Position numbers and translations under genes: made by a program
Shown: in pieces, positions 16,734 through 24,988 of the stretch
Numbering within the stretch: position 1 is the stretch's first letter
Layout of the letters: every line of letters starts with the position of its first letter
The notes under the pieces: generated by a model
Told to the model about the DNA's origin: nothing
The model's database searches: none
Seen by the model: the letters and a program-made list of their open reading frames with translations, nothing else
Origin: Sediminicola sp040566555
Lineage (GTDB): Bacteria > Bacteroidota > Bacteroidia > Flavobacteriales > Flavobacteriaceae
DNA: 64,000 nucleotides
Direction of reading: 5' to 3'
NCBI RefSeq assembly: GCF_040566555.1
Contig: NZ_JBEWYP010000001.1
Coordinates: 248,001 to 312,000 of the forward strand

Positions 16734-18647
16734 ATGACCAATAGACAGGAAGAAATCGAAGCCAGAAAATTCGAAAAGATAAATACCATTATCCACCAAA
16801 ACTCGGAAGAGGCTTCTTTGTTTGTAGCCAAAGAAATTGCGCAACTCATCAAACAACGACAAAAAGTGGGTAAAAAGGTTGTTTTAGGCCTGGCCACAGG
16901 ATCAACCCCCACAAAAATGTACGAGTATTTGGTACGCTTTCACAAGGAAGAGGGTTTGAGCTTCAACAACGTGGTTACCTTCAACCTGGATGAGTACTAC
17001 CCTATGCAACCCGATAGTATCCATAGCTATGTGCGTTTTATGAATGAACATTTGTTTGACCATTTGGACATCAAAAAAGAAAATATCCATATCCCCGATG
17101 GCGCCCTTCCAAAAGAAGAAGTGCGGTCGTATTGTGAGCGCTATGAGCAAAAAATAAAAAGTTTTGGCGGACTGGACATCCAAATATTGGGTATAGGAAG
17201 AACGGGGCATATTGGTTTTAACGAACCAGGGTCTACTATTTCAAGTAAAACAAGAATGGTGCGTTTGGACAGGGTTACCAGATTGGATGCCGCCAGTGAT
17301 TTCTTTGGACATGAAAATGTACCCACCAAAGCCCTTACTATGGGCGTAGGTAGCATCATGGATGCAAAACGCATCATCCTAATGGCCTGGGGCGAAGGGA
17401 AGTCGGACATCATCAGGCAAGCAGTGGAAGGTGAGATCAAGGAATCCGTTCCTGCTACCTTTTTACAGCGTCATGACAATTGCGATTTTATATTGGATGA
17501 GGCTTCCGCCTCCTCCTTGACAAGGATTAACACGCCGTGGTTGGTGGGGGAATGCGAATGGAACGACCTAAGGATAAAAAAAGCAACCATTTGGTTATCG
17601 CACACCTTGGGAAAGGCAATATTAAAATTGACCAACGAAGATTATAACGAACATGGCATGGGGAGTATGGTGGCAGAAAAAGGATCTGCCGAAGATATCA
17701 ATCTAAAAGTCTTCAATCAATTACAAAGAACCATTACCGGATGGCCCGGGGGAAAACCCAACGCTGATGACCATAATAGGCCAGAACGCAATACCCCCTT
17801 TCCAAAAACCTCTTTAATATTCAGTCCACATCCAGATGATGATGTCATATCCATGGGTGGTACATTATTACGTTTGGTAGATCAGGGCCATGAAGTGCAT
17901 GTGGCCTACCAAACATCAGGTAACATCGCCGTTTTTGATGATGAAGTGATCCGTTTTATGGATTTTGCCAGTGATATACAAAATGAAAATAAATCTTTAA
18001 AACAAAAATACAGGGAAGTAAGGGACTTCTTAAACCATAAGGGCGCTGGGGAGACAGATAGCTTGGAAGTACAGCATTTTAAAGGGCTCATCAGAAAAGG
18101 GGAAGCGCTTTCCGCTTGCCGATACTGCGGGGTAAAAGAAGAAAATGCCCATTTTCAGAACTTGCCATTTTATGAAACGGGTACGGTAAAGAAAAAGCCG
18201 TATTCGGAGGTAGATATCAACCTTACCAAAGACCTTTTAAAAAAGATAAGACCCCACCAAATTTTTGCCGCGGGAGATCTTTCTGACCCCCATGGGACTC
18301 ACAGGGTATGCCTCCAAATTATTTATAAGGCCTTGGAGCAATTGAAAAACGAGGGAGCCGAATGGCTTAAAGATTGTTATGTCTGGTTGTATAGGGGCGC
18401 CTGGCAGGAATGGGATATTGCCGATATGGAAATGACGGTTCCCATTGGACCAAAAGACATGCGCAGGAAAAAGAACGCAATTTTTAAACATCAATCCCAA
18501 AAAGACAGTGCCATGTTCCCAGGAAGCGACGAAAGGGAATTTTGGCAGCGTGCAGAGCAACGTAACCAAGAGACCGCCAAGAAATACGATGCCCTGGGAT
18601 TGGCAGAATATGAAGCTATGGAAAGCTTTGTAAGGTATCATTTTTAA
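16734..18647 (+). CDS. nagB: Glucosamine-6-phosphate deaminase fused to a PIG-L/LmbE deacetylase-family domain
   Basis: 637 residues in two parts. Residues about 15-290 are a NagB domain, with GLATGSTPTKMYEYL, FNLDEYYPM (catalytic Asp), GIGRTGHIGFNEPGS and TMGVGSIMDAKRIIL. It converts GlcN-6-P to fructose-6-P and ammonia. Residues about 358-560 are a PIG-L/LmbE domain (PF02585) with the zinc motif PHPDDD at 365-370 and a later GDLSDPHGTHR. This family removes N-acetyl groups from GlcNAc-containing molecules. The same fusion is known in other Bacteroidota. It heads the operon nagB-ampG-nagZ-anmK. No nagA is present in the cluster, so the PIG-L half may deacetylate GlcNAc-6-P (hypothesis). Two Cys-rich positions in ACRYCGVKEENAH within the second half might bind extra metal. 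Confidence 0.9.
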   Translation: MTNRQEEIEARKFEKINTIIHQNSEEASLFVAKEIAQLIKQRQKVGKKVVLGLATGSTPTKMYEYLVRFHKEEGLSFNNVVTFNLDEYYPMQPDSIHSYVRFMNEHLFDHLDIKKENIHIPDGALPKEEVRSYCERYEQKIKSFGGLDIQILGIGRTGHIGFNEPGSTISSKTRMVRLDRVTRLDAASDFFGHENVPTKALTMGVGSIMDAKRIILMAWGEGKSDIIRQAVEGEIKESVPATFLQRHDNCDFILDEASASSLTRINTPWLVGECEWNDLRIKKATIWLSHTLGKAILKLTNEDYNEHGMGSMVAEKGSAEDINLKVFNQLQRTITGWPGGKPNADDHNRPERNTPFPKTSLIFSPHPDDDVISMGGTLLRLVDQGHEVHVAYQTSGNIAVFDDEVIRFMDFASDIQNENKSLKQKYREVRDFLNHKGAGETDSLEVQHFKGLIRKGEALSACRYCGVKEENAHFQNLPFYETGTVKKKPYSEVDINLTKDLLKKIRPHQIFAAGDLSDPHGTHRVCLQIIYKALEQLKNEGAEWLKDCYVWLYRGAWQEWDIADMEMTVPIGPKDMRRKKNAIFKHQSQKDSAMFPGSDEREFWQRAEQRNQETAKKYDALGLAEYEAMESFVRYHF

Positions 18648-18667
18648 TAACACATCATATAAAAGAG

Positions 18668-18692
18668 AAGCCCGCATTTCAAGTGGGCTTTA
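18668..18692 (+). terminator. Weak hairpin after nagB
   Basis: AAGCCC (18668-18673) and GGGCTT (18685-18690) form a short stem followed by only a short T-rich run. It may attenuate transcription between nagB and ampG. Confidence 0.35.
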
Positions 18693-18784
18693 GTCATTTA
18701 ATTTCGGCCGCGCCATTCAAAATACAGCCCTTTAGGCCGTCAACAAAAATCTACATTGCGAGTGTATAACTCCATACTTTTATG

Positions 18785-18799
18785 TGGTAATTATTACCA
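18785..18799 (+). promoter_or_regulatory. Operator-like palindrome upstream of ampG
   Basis: TGGTAAT-T-ATTACCA is a perfect inverted repeat, about 20 bases upstream of TATTTTTA (18819-18826), a near-consensus -7 box. It suggests that ampG also has its own regulated promoter, with a site different from the DeoR repeats. Confidence 0.4.
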
Positions 18800-18842
18800 A
18801 ATAGTTCTTCATTTATACTATTTTTAGGGCAATTAGCATACT

Positions 18843-20117
18843 ATGGTTCAAAAAGACAAATGGGCATGGGCATGGGTCCCCATACTTTACTTTACCCAAG
18901 GACTTCCCTATATTTTAGTTGTCAGTGTATCGGTGATCATGTACAAAAAACTGGGTATCAGCAATGCTGATATCGGTTTTTATACCAGCTGGCTATATCT
19001 TCCCTGGGTACTAAAACCATTATGGAGTCCGTTTGTAGATCTTAAAAGCACAAAACGAAATTGGTTCCTCAGCATGCAACTCCTCATTTCAGTTGCCTTA
19101 CTTGGCGTAGCCTTGACGCTACCTACCAATATTTTCTTTATGACTTCCCTCGCTTGTTTCTGGATGGCGGCTTTTGCCTCTGCCACCAATGACATTGCCT
19201 CGGATGGGTATTATATGATAGGACTTACAGAAAAGAAACAGTCCTTTTTTGTAGGGATGCGGAGTACCTTTTATCGGTTGGCAATGGTCACCGGTCAGGG
19301 CCTTATTGTGATCTTGGCCGGATTTCTAGAAAATTATTATGGAGACAATACCAAGGCATGGTCCATTACCATGACCTGTACCGCTTTCTTAATGCTGTTA
19401 CTTACCCTATCAAACTTTTTTGTTACCCCAAAGTTCGAAACGTCTTTGGCCATCCCACAAGATAAACCTGCCAGTTTTTTGGAGGTCTTTTCCTCATTTT
19501 TTAAAAAGCCACATCTGGGCATTGCCCTTGCTTTTATCTTGTGTTATCGCTTAGGGGAATCACAGTTGGTAAAAATGGCTTCCCCCTTTTTATTGGATGA
19601 TGTAGCTGAGGGTGGTCTTGGTTACTCTACAGAAGCGGTAGGGACCATCTATGGAACAGTTGGTGTAATCATGCTATCTATTGGAGGGATTTTGGGTGGA
19701 ATATTGATTTCTCGTGATGGGTTAAAAAAATGGATGCTGCCCATGGTGCTATCATTAAATGTACCAAATGCCCTTTATGCTGTTTTGGCACTGACAAATA
19801 CTACAAATATTGTGGCCGTGGTAGCTACAGTAGTATTGGAGCAATTTGGTTATGGTTTTGGTTTTGCAGCCTTTTTAATTTTCCTGATCTATACCGCCGA
19901 AGGTACTTCCAAAACCTCACACTATGCCATTGCCACAGGTTTTATGGCCCTAGGAATGATGATCCCGGGAATGATAAGTGGCTATATCCAAGAATGGTTG
20001 GGGTATGGCGGCTTCTTTATCTGGGTGGTCATTGCCGCCCTCCCTTCCCTATTTCTGCTGAAATTCATAAAATATCCTGCCGATTACGGTAAAAAAACAG
20101 CCCCGACAAATGACTAG
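18843..20117 (+). CDS. ampG: AmpG-like muropeptide permease (MFS)
   Basis: 424 residues with about 12 membrane segments, in the major facilitator superfamily. The start WVPILYFTQGLPYILV and the motif YTSWLYLPWVLKPLWSPFVD are strongly AmpG-like, as is the later ASDGYYMIGL. AmpG imports GlcNAc-1,6-anhydroMurNAc (with or without peptide) from the periplasm across the inner membrane by proton symport. The gene overlaps the following GH3 gene by 8 bases (ATGACTAG), which points to translational coupling. The neighbourhood (nagZ-like, anmK, murQ) supports the muropeptide role over a general sugar permease. Confidence 0.9.
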   Translation: MVQKDKWAWAWVPILYFTQGLPYILVVSVSVIMYKKLGISNADIGFYTSWLYLPWVLKPLWSPFVDLKSTKRNWFLSMQLLISVALLGVALTLPTNIFFMTSLACFWMAAFASATNDIASDGYYMIGLTEKKQSFFVGMRSTFYRLAMVTGQGLIVILAGFLENYYGDNTKAWSITMTCTAFLMLLLTLSNFFVTPKFETSLAIPQDKPASFLEVFSSFFKKPHLGIALAFILCYRLGESQLVKMASPFLLDDVAEGGLGYSTEAVGTIYGTVGVIMLSIGGILGGILISRDGLKKWMLPMVLSLNVPNALYAVLALTNTTNIVAVVATVVLEQFGYGFGFAAFLIFLIYTAEGTSKTSHYAIATGFMALGMMIPGMISGYIQEWLGYGGFFIWVVIAALPSLFLLKFIKYPADYGKKTAPTND

Positions 20118-21726
20118 ACTAATCCCATATCTGCAAGCCTCAGCCGAGCTTTCGCTAAAAGAGAAAGTCGGACAGTTGTTTATGCCGGCCGCCTTTATCA
20201 ATGATAGCGAATCAGAAATACAGGCCTTGGAAAAGCTTATAAAAGAACACCACATTGGCAGCCTTTGCTTTTTTCACAGCAGGGCAAGTGCTGCCACCAA
20301 TTTTGAGGGCATAAAAGAAGTAGTCTACAATGAGGATAGCTTGGAAACCCTAAAAAAATTGATAGCCCGTTACCAAAAAGCAGCTAAAACTCCCTTGCTA
20401 ATCAGTATAGATGCAGAATGGGGCTTGGCGATGCGGGTGGAACAAGCGCCCCAATACCCCTATGCCATTACCCAAGGAGCCTTGCAAGAGCACACCGATC
20501 TTATTTTTAAAATAGGGAAGAACATTGCCCATGATTGCAAATACTGTGGTATCCATTGGAACTTGGCACCTGTGGTGGATATTAACAACAACCCGAACAA
20601 TCCGGTTATAGGCTACAGATCCTATGGCGAGAACAAAGAACTAGTGTCAGAAAAGGCCATTGCCTTTACCCTTGGCACCAAAAGCGAAGGCGTACTTACT
20701 TGTGCGAAGCATTTTCCCGGACATGGGGATACGGCAATCGACTCCCATTTGGGACTACCGATTATAGAGAAGTCCAAAGAGGCCCTTTGTAAAAATGAAC
20801 TTTTCCCTTTTCGTGAATTGATAGAAAACGGAGTAGATTCGGTCATGATCGGACATTTGTCCGTTCCTAGCTTGTCAAATGGAAAAAACACCCCCGCTAC
20901 CCTCTCCAAAGAGATCATCAAGGGGGTCTTGCGCAAAAAATTAAAGTTTAATGGGGTTGTTGTTTCCGATGCCCTTAACATGCATAGTGTTTCTAAAATG
21001 TATCCCACAAAAGGGGAGCTGGAATGGATGGCTTTTGATGCGGGCAACGATGTCCTATGCTTTGCTGAAAATACAAAGGAGGGTATGGACCTCATCTTAA
21101 AAAACGCTTCAAAACAACAGATAGAGGAAAGCTTTGAACGTTTTTGGAATCTAAAACTAAAGGCTTTTACTGCTTTGAAAGAGTCTCCAGATGAAGTACG
21201 AAACCCTGTAAGCCTGAACCATAAGTTGGCCTATGAAAGTCTTAGCCTTGTTCATGGTGATCAAAGGTATATAAAGCCATTTAGAACAGGAGGTTTTGTA
21301 GGAGTCACTATCGGAAAAGAAGCCAATAATCCGTTCTTTGGCACCATTTCAAAATCGGTTGATTTTGCGGGTTTTTCTACTAAATCTTCCTCAAAAAAGG
21401 AAATTTTAGAGCAAATTGAGGGCAAAAACGTGCTTTTGACCCTCTTTCCACCACTAGTGAAGCCAAAAGATAATTTTGGAGTATCTCAACAAGATTTGGC
21501 ACTTATTTCAGAAATACTTGCCAACCAAAATGTGGTTCTTTATCATTTTGGAAACCCCTACTTTTTAAACCTATTGCCATTTCAGAAAGGCAAGGCTGTG
21601 GTAGTTGCCTTCCAGGATTTTGAAACATTCCAGCAAAACGCCGCGAATCATTTTCTGGGCAAGGTAGATGCAAAAGGAAAGCTTCCCATAACCCTAAATT
21701 CTAAGGTATGCACATCTACAAAGTAA
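20110..21726 (+). CDS. nagZ: Cytosolic glycoside hydrolase family 3, NagZ-like beta-N-acetylglucosaminidase
   Basis: 538 residues without a signal peptide. The N-terminal GH3 barrel (about 15-345) carries LKEKVGQLFMPAA, IDAEWGLAMRV, the NagZ signature KHFPGHGDTAIDSH (the Asp-His dyad serving as acid/base in bacterial NagZ) and the nucleophile Asp287 in VVSDALNMHS. A smaller C-terminal domain (about 370-538) is absent from the short E. coli enzyme (about 340 residues) but common in Bacteroidota. Expected reaction: release of GlcNAc from GlcNAc-anhydroMurNAc. It overlaps ampG by 8 bases and anmK by 19 bases, so the three are translationally linked. Cytosolic placement and context favour recycling over polysaccharide degradation. 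Confidence 0.9.
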   Translation: MTRLIPYLQASAELSLKEKVGQLFMPAAFINDSESEIQALEKLIKEHHIGSLCFFHSRASAATNFEGIKEVVYNEDSLETLKKLIARYQKAAKTPLLISIDAEWGLAMRVEQAPQYPYAITQGALQEHTDLIFKIGKNIAHDCKYCGIHWNLAPVVDINNNPNNPVIGYRSYGENKELVSEKAIAFTLGTKSEGVLTCAKHFPGHGDTAIDSHLGLPIIEKSKEALCKNELFPFRELIENGVDSVMIGHLSVPSLSNGKNTPATLSKEIIKGVLRKKLKFNGVVVSDALNMHSVSKMYPTKGELEWMAFDAGNDVLCFAENTKEGMDLILKNASKQQIEESFERFWNLKLKAFTALKESPDEVRNPVSLNHKLAYESLSLVHGDQRYIKPFRTGGFVGVTIGKEANNPFFGTISKSVDFAGFSTKSSSKKEILEQIEGKNVLLTLFPPLVKPKDNFGVSQQDLALISEILANQNVVLYHFGNPYFLNLLPFQKGKAVVVAFQDFETFQQNAANHFLGKVDAKGKLPITLNSKVCTSTK

Positions 21727-22784
21727 TCGGACTCATGTCGGGCACCTCCTTGGACGGCTTGGATTTGGCATATTGCCATATCTGGAGGCAGCATGACCGT
21801 TGGGAGTTTAAGATTCTGGAATATAAGAGTATTTCATATGACAAGGAGACTTTTGATACACTAAAAAATTCTATTTATTTACCTGCCGACGAACTCCTCA
21901 TTTTCCATAATACCTATGGCACCTGGCTGGGCGAACAAGCCAAGAAATTTATAGAAAAGCATCATTTGGAGGTCGACTTTATTTCCAGTCATGGGCATAC
22001 CACCCACCACCAACCGGCAAAAGGGCTCACTTTTCAAATAGGCTCCGGACAGCATTTGGCCAATGCCAGTGGCCATAAAGTGGTCTGTGATTTTAGGACC
22101 AATGATGTGGCTTTGGGGGGACAAGGGGCACCTTTAGTTCCTATTGGGGACCGATTATTATTTAGTGAATATGATTTTTGTTTGAACTTGGGAGGTATTA
22201 GTAACATCTCCTTTGAGCGAAATGATATGCGCTTGGCCTATGATATAGGGCTAGCCAATATGATCCTGAACCATATCACTCAAAAAGTTAGGTTGACCTA
22301 TGACAAAGACGGACAACTGGCCAGAAAAGGAACCCTGAACAAAGAAATGCTGCAACAATTGAACGCTTTGGAATTTTATAGGTTGCCCTTTCCAAAATCT
22401 ATAGGTTTTGAATGGTTTGTGGAAAAGGTAGTCCCCATAGTGGATGGTACCGAGGACAGTATGGAAAACCTTTTGCACACCGCCGTCCACCATATTTGTA
22501 AGCAGGTAGCTTTACAGGTACAACAGCAGGCCACAAAAAAAGAAAGCACGCTTTTGGTCACCGGTGGTGGGGCATTGAACAGATTCCTCATTGAAATACT
22601 TCAAGAAAAATTAGGGTCCACCGCCAAAGTGGAAATCCCTTCCAAAACTTTAATCGAATTTAAGGAGGCCCTTGTTTTTGCCTTCATGGGTGTACTGCGA
22701 CTGGAACAGGAAATAAATTGTTTGAGCTCTGTAACCGGAGCTAAGTGCGACTCCTCTAGTGGAGTTGTGTTTTTGCCAAATTAA
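21708..22784 (+). CDS. anmK: Anhydro-N-acetylmuramic acid kinase
   Basis: 358 residues. It hydrolyses the 1,6-anhydro ring of anhydroMurNAc and phosphorylates it to MurNAc-6-P, feeding MurQ. Motifs: GLMSGTSLDGLDLAYC (N-terminal phosphate loop), SHGHTTHHQP, FQIGSGQHLA, CDFRTNDVALGGQGAPLVP (contains the catalytic Asp), LNLGGISNIS and LLVTGGGALNRFLI. Length is typical. The start overlaps the end of the NagZ-like gene by 19 bases. Last gene of the recycling operon; no strong terminator follows, and 76 bases later lies an inverted REP-like element. Confidence 0.95.
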   Translation: MHIYKVIGLMSGTSLDGLDLAYCHIWRQHDRWEFKILEYKSISYDKETFDTLKNSIYLPADELLIFHNTYGTWLGEQAKKFIEKHHLEVDFISSHGHTTHHQPAKGLTFQIGSGQHLANASGHKVVCDFRTNDVALGGQGAPLVPIGDRLLFSEYDFCLNLGGISNISFERNDMRLAYDIGLANMILNHITQKVRLTYDKDGQLARKGTLNKEMLQQLNALEFYRLPFPKSIGFEWFVEKVVPIVDGTEDSMENLLHTAVHHICKQVALQVQQQATKKESTLLVTGGGALNRFLIEILQEKLGSTAKVEIPSKTLIEFKEALVFAFMGVLRLEQEINCLSSVTGAKCDSSSGVVFLPN

Positions 22785-22860
22785 ACAAATTGTGAATTTT
22801 ATTTAATTCAGAAAATTTCTAATCATCAAAAAGGCAAAAGCTTAATTGGGTGACTACTAG

Positions 22861-22886
22861 CATGAGCGTGACGCTCACGCCAGCGG
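22861..22886 (-). repeat. REP-like hairpin element, inverted copy
   Basis: Reverse complement of the 26-bp core repeated in the downstream array, with GAGCGTGACGCTC at its heart. It is oriented opposite to all copies at 23368-23793, so the 131-residue gene is bracketed by inward-facing copies. Confidence 0.8.
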
Positions 22887-22978
22887 TGGAAATCCAATAG
22901 TTTTGAGATACAAATATTTTTAAAAGCGTCAATATAACACTGTCATCTTTTTATCTTGAAGTTTAAAAAGACAACAAA

Positions 22979-23374
22979 ATGGATAAAGAAGATTTATTAG
23001 GAAAGGAACTTAGTAACCTGTACGCCATTTACAAACAGGTAAATCATTTTTTTGATGGAAGTGATATCAGCTTTTTAAACGAAAGAAGGCAGCAAATCGT
23101 AATGAATTACGTGAAATTAAGTTGTAAAAATGAGGAAGCGGTTGCTGAAGTTTTACGGAAGGCACATATAAACCCTGGCAATACCATTGATTCGGTTGTC
23201 AATGAAATTACCGATAATCTTCATAAGATCACCTTACAAAAAAAAGAAAATAAAAAACTTGAAGGCCTAGGCTACATGATGTCCTTCAATCGATTGGTAA
23301 GTTATCATGAAGCTAATGTTAAAAACATTGAATTTATATTAAATGAACTCGGACAATTAAAGACATCCCGCTAG
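22979..23374 (+). CDS. Small helical protein of unknown function next to REP-like array
   Basis: 131 residues. I do not recognise the family. It appears almost entirely alpha-helical, with no signal peptide or membrane segment, and has amphipathic stretches such as LGKELSNLYAIYKQVNHFF and KITLQKKENKKLEGL. No HUH motif or catalytic pattern is visible, so it is not a RAYT transposase. A four-helix bundle is a reasonable guess. The last codons and the TAG stop are supplied by the first REP-like element of the array (TCC CGC TAG), so the natural 3' end may have been replaced by repeat insertion. Promoter unclear; TATCTTGA near 22952 is a poor match. Confidence 0.7.
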   Translation: MDKEDLLGKELSNLYAIYKQVNHFFDGSDISFLNERRQQIVMNYVKLSCKNEEAVAEVLRKAHINPGNTIDSVVNEITDNLHKITLQKKENKKLEGLGYMMSFNRLVSYHEANVKNIEFILNELGQLKTSR

Positions 23375-23393
23375 CGCGAGCGTCACGCTCGTG
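23368..23393 (+). repeat. REP-like hairpin element, copy 1
   Basis: 26-bp core with hairpin CGAGCGT-C-ACGCTCG. It overlaps the last seven bases of the upstream gene and supplies its stop codon. Confidence 0.85.
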
Positions 23394-23455
23394 ACCGCAA
23401 CAGTCAGAAATAAAATAATTAAAAAAATAAGACAAGTAGAAAATACAAATTCCCC

Positions 23456-23481
23456 CCGCTGGCGCGAGCGTCACGCTCGTG
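23456..23481 (+). repeat. REP-like hairpin element, copy 2
   Basis: Same core with GGCGCGAGC at the left side, 88 bases after copy 1. A conserved tail of about 45 bases follows (ccaaatgatgaagaaataag, then tgagcag). Confidence 0.85.
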
Positions 23482-23565
23482 CCCTGCAACAGTAAAAAAC
23501 CAAATGATGAAGAAATAAGATGAGCAGATAATACAAATACCCCTACTTGCACAAATATCATCCTC

Positions 23566-23591
23566 ACGCTAGCGCGAGCGCCACGCTCGTG
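23566..23591 (+). repeat. REP-like hairpin element, copy 3
   Basis: Core with one change in the hairpin centre (GAGCGCCACGCTC), 110 bases after copy 2. Before it stands an additional sub-repeat (ctacttgcacaaatatcatc) that recurs in variant form near 23652 and 23854. Confidence 0.85.
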
Positions 23592-23680
23592 CCCTCAACA
23601 GTAGAAAACCAAATGATGAAGATATGAGATGAGCAGAAAAAACACCTACCCACGCTAGCACACATATCATCCTTTTGCCC

Positions 23681-23706
23681 CCGCTAGCGCGAGCGTCACG
23701 CTCGTG
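23681..23706 (+). repeat. REP-like hairpin element, copy 4
   Basis: Exact core as copy 1 through the hairpin, 115 bases after copy 3. A degenerate fragment (CACGCTAGCACACA) lies just before it at 23651. Confidence 0.85.
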
Positions 23707-23767
23707 CCCACGGCAGTAGAAAACCAAATGATGAAGAAATAAGATGAGCAGAAAATACAAATACCCC

Positions 23768-23793
23768 CCGCTGGCGCGAGCGTCACGCTCGTG
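23768..23793 (+). repeat. REP-like hairpin element, copy 5
   Basis: Core identical to copy 2, 87 bases after copy 4, with a tail most like copy 1 (caaaaataaaataattgaaa). Last full copy of the array. Confidence 0.85.
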
Positions 23794-24016
23794 CCCTCAA
23801 CAGTCAAAAATAAAATAATTGAAAAAAGAGATGAGTAGAAAATACAAATTCCCCTACTTGCACTAATATAATCCTTTTGCGTAAATCATACATATTTAAA
23901 GAATACAGCTCCCTGAAATAGTAGTTATTCCCTACAGAACTATACTCCCAATCCTAGACCTACGAAAACGGTATAGGTCGATCCATCAAAAAGTCCGTAG
24001 TTTCATCCCAAATCCT
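23794..24016. other. Tail of repeat array and spacer without gene
   Basis: The last repeat tail ends near 23880. The remaining about 135 bases up to the udk promoter hold no open frame, hairpin with T-run or known RNA that I can see. Confidence 0.4.
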
Positions 24017-24024
24017 TATTTTTG
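24017..24024 (+). promoter_or_regulatory. -7 promoter box of the udk operon
   Basis: TATTTTTG matches TAnnTTTG and ends 16 bases before the ATG at 24041, giving a leader of about 12 bases. Confidence 0.6.
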
Positions 24025-24040
24025 GACAAAATATGTAAGC

Positions 24041-24649
24041 ATGCTCATTATTGGAATAGCCGGGGGAACTGGCTGTGGAAAAACAACCGTTGTAAATCAG
24101 ATCGTTAACGAACTGCCCTTTGAAGAAGTGGGGGTGATTTCACAAGATTCATACTACAATGATATCTCCCACCTTACTTACGAGGAACGCACAAATATCA
24201 ATTTTGACCATCCTAGGGCAATAGATTTTGATCTGCTCATTGAGCATTTACAGATTTTAAAGCAAGGAAATCCCATTGACCAACCCGTATATTCCTTTGT
24301 AAAGCACAACCGCACCAAGGATACCATACATACCTTTCCTAGAAAGGTAATGATCGTTGAGGGGATTTTAATTATGACCAATCCCAAAATCCGGGAGATG
24401 TTCGACATAAAAATCTATGTTCACGCAGATTCCGATGAGCGATTAATTCGTCGTCTTAAAAGGGACATTACAGAGCGCGGAAGGGATCTGGATGAGGTAC
24501 TAAGCCGCTACCAGAACACCCTGAAGCCCATGCACAACCAGTTTATAGAACCTACCAAGGAGTTTGCGGATATCATCATCCCCAACAATAAATACAACAC
24601 CGTGGCCGTGGATATCGTACGGACCATTATTAATGAAAAACTAGCATAG
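24041..24649 (+). CDS. udk: Uridine kinase
   Basis: 202 residues. It phosphorylates uridine and cytidine to UMP/CMP in pyrimidine salvage. The P-loop GIAGGTGCGKTTV lies at about 5-17. Next come SQDSYYND, NFDHPRAIDFDLL and the substrate-binding YSFVKHNRTKDT. The Walker-B-like VEGILIM and RLIRRLKRDITERGRD complete the PRK/URK family signature. Length matches E. coli Udk (213). Genes downstream follow closely (6 bases to the FtsB-like gene), so it likely starts the operon udk-ftsB-mutA-mutB. Confidence 0.95.
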   Translation: MLIIGIAGGTGCGKTTVVNQIVNELPFEEVGVISQDSYYNDISHLTYEERTNINFDHPRAIDFDLLIEHLQILKQGNPIDQPVYSFVKHNRTKDTIHTFPRKVMIVEGILIMTNPKIREMFDIKIYVHADSDERLIRRLKRDITERGRDLDEVLSRYQNTLKPMHNQFIEPTKEFADIIIPNNKYNTVAVDIVRTIINEKLA

Positions 24650-24655
24650 ACAGCA

Positions 24656-24988
24656 ATGGGCCTAAAAGAACTGAGAAAGAAAAAGTGGTTTGGCATAGCC
24701 ACCAATATGTACGTATTGGTGCTGACCGTTTTTTTAATTTGGATGATCTTTTTTGATACCAATTCCCTCTTCATCCATTGGGAGCTGAAAAAAGAAATTA
24801 AAAAGCTGGAGAAGCAGAAGGAGTTCCTACAGGAAGAGATTGAAAACGACAAAAGGACGATTGAAAAACTATCCGACAAGAAGGAACTGGAAAAATTTGC
24901 CAGGGAAAAGTATTACCTCAAGAAAAAGAATGAGGAGATCTATTTAATAGAATACGAGGACAGCCTAAAAAATAAAGACGATGAGTAA
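24656..24988 (+). CDS. FtsB/DivIC-like septum formation initiator protein
   Basis: 110 residues. A short basic N-terminus (KELRKKKWF) precedes one transmembrane helix at about 18-35, then a coiled coil at about 42-85 (ELKKEIKKLEKQKEFLQEEI) and the FtsB-type end ELEKFAREKYYLKKKNEEIYLIEY (PF04977). Type II bitopic protein: the coiled coil lies in the periplasm. By family it links FtsL and FtsQ in the divisome. It overlaps the next gene by 8 bases. The pairing of this gene with methylmalonyl-CoA mutase genes is a common flavobacterial order with no obvious functional link. Confidence 0.88.
   Translation: MGLKELRKKKWFGIATNMYVLVLTVFLIWMIFFDTNSLFIHWELKKEIKKLEKQKEFLQEEIENDKRTIEKLSDKKELEKFAREKYYLKKKNEEIYLIEYEDSLKNKDDE

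Noticed and set aside
22979..23374. 131-residue gene considered as a RAYT transposase because REP-like elements surround it
   Set aside because: It has no HUH motif and no catalytic Tyr context, and its composition is simply helical.
23334..23760. Two minus-strand open frames that repeat the peptide GHERDARASG
   Set aside because: They are translations of the REP-like core, present only because the repeats keep a frame open; no independent coding evidence.
23368..23793. CRISPR array
   Set aside because: Spacings are unequal (87-115), the sequence between cores is itself conserved, and no cas genes are present.
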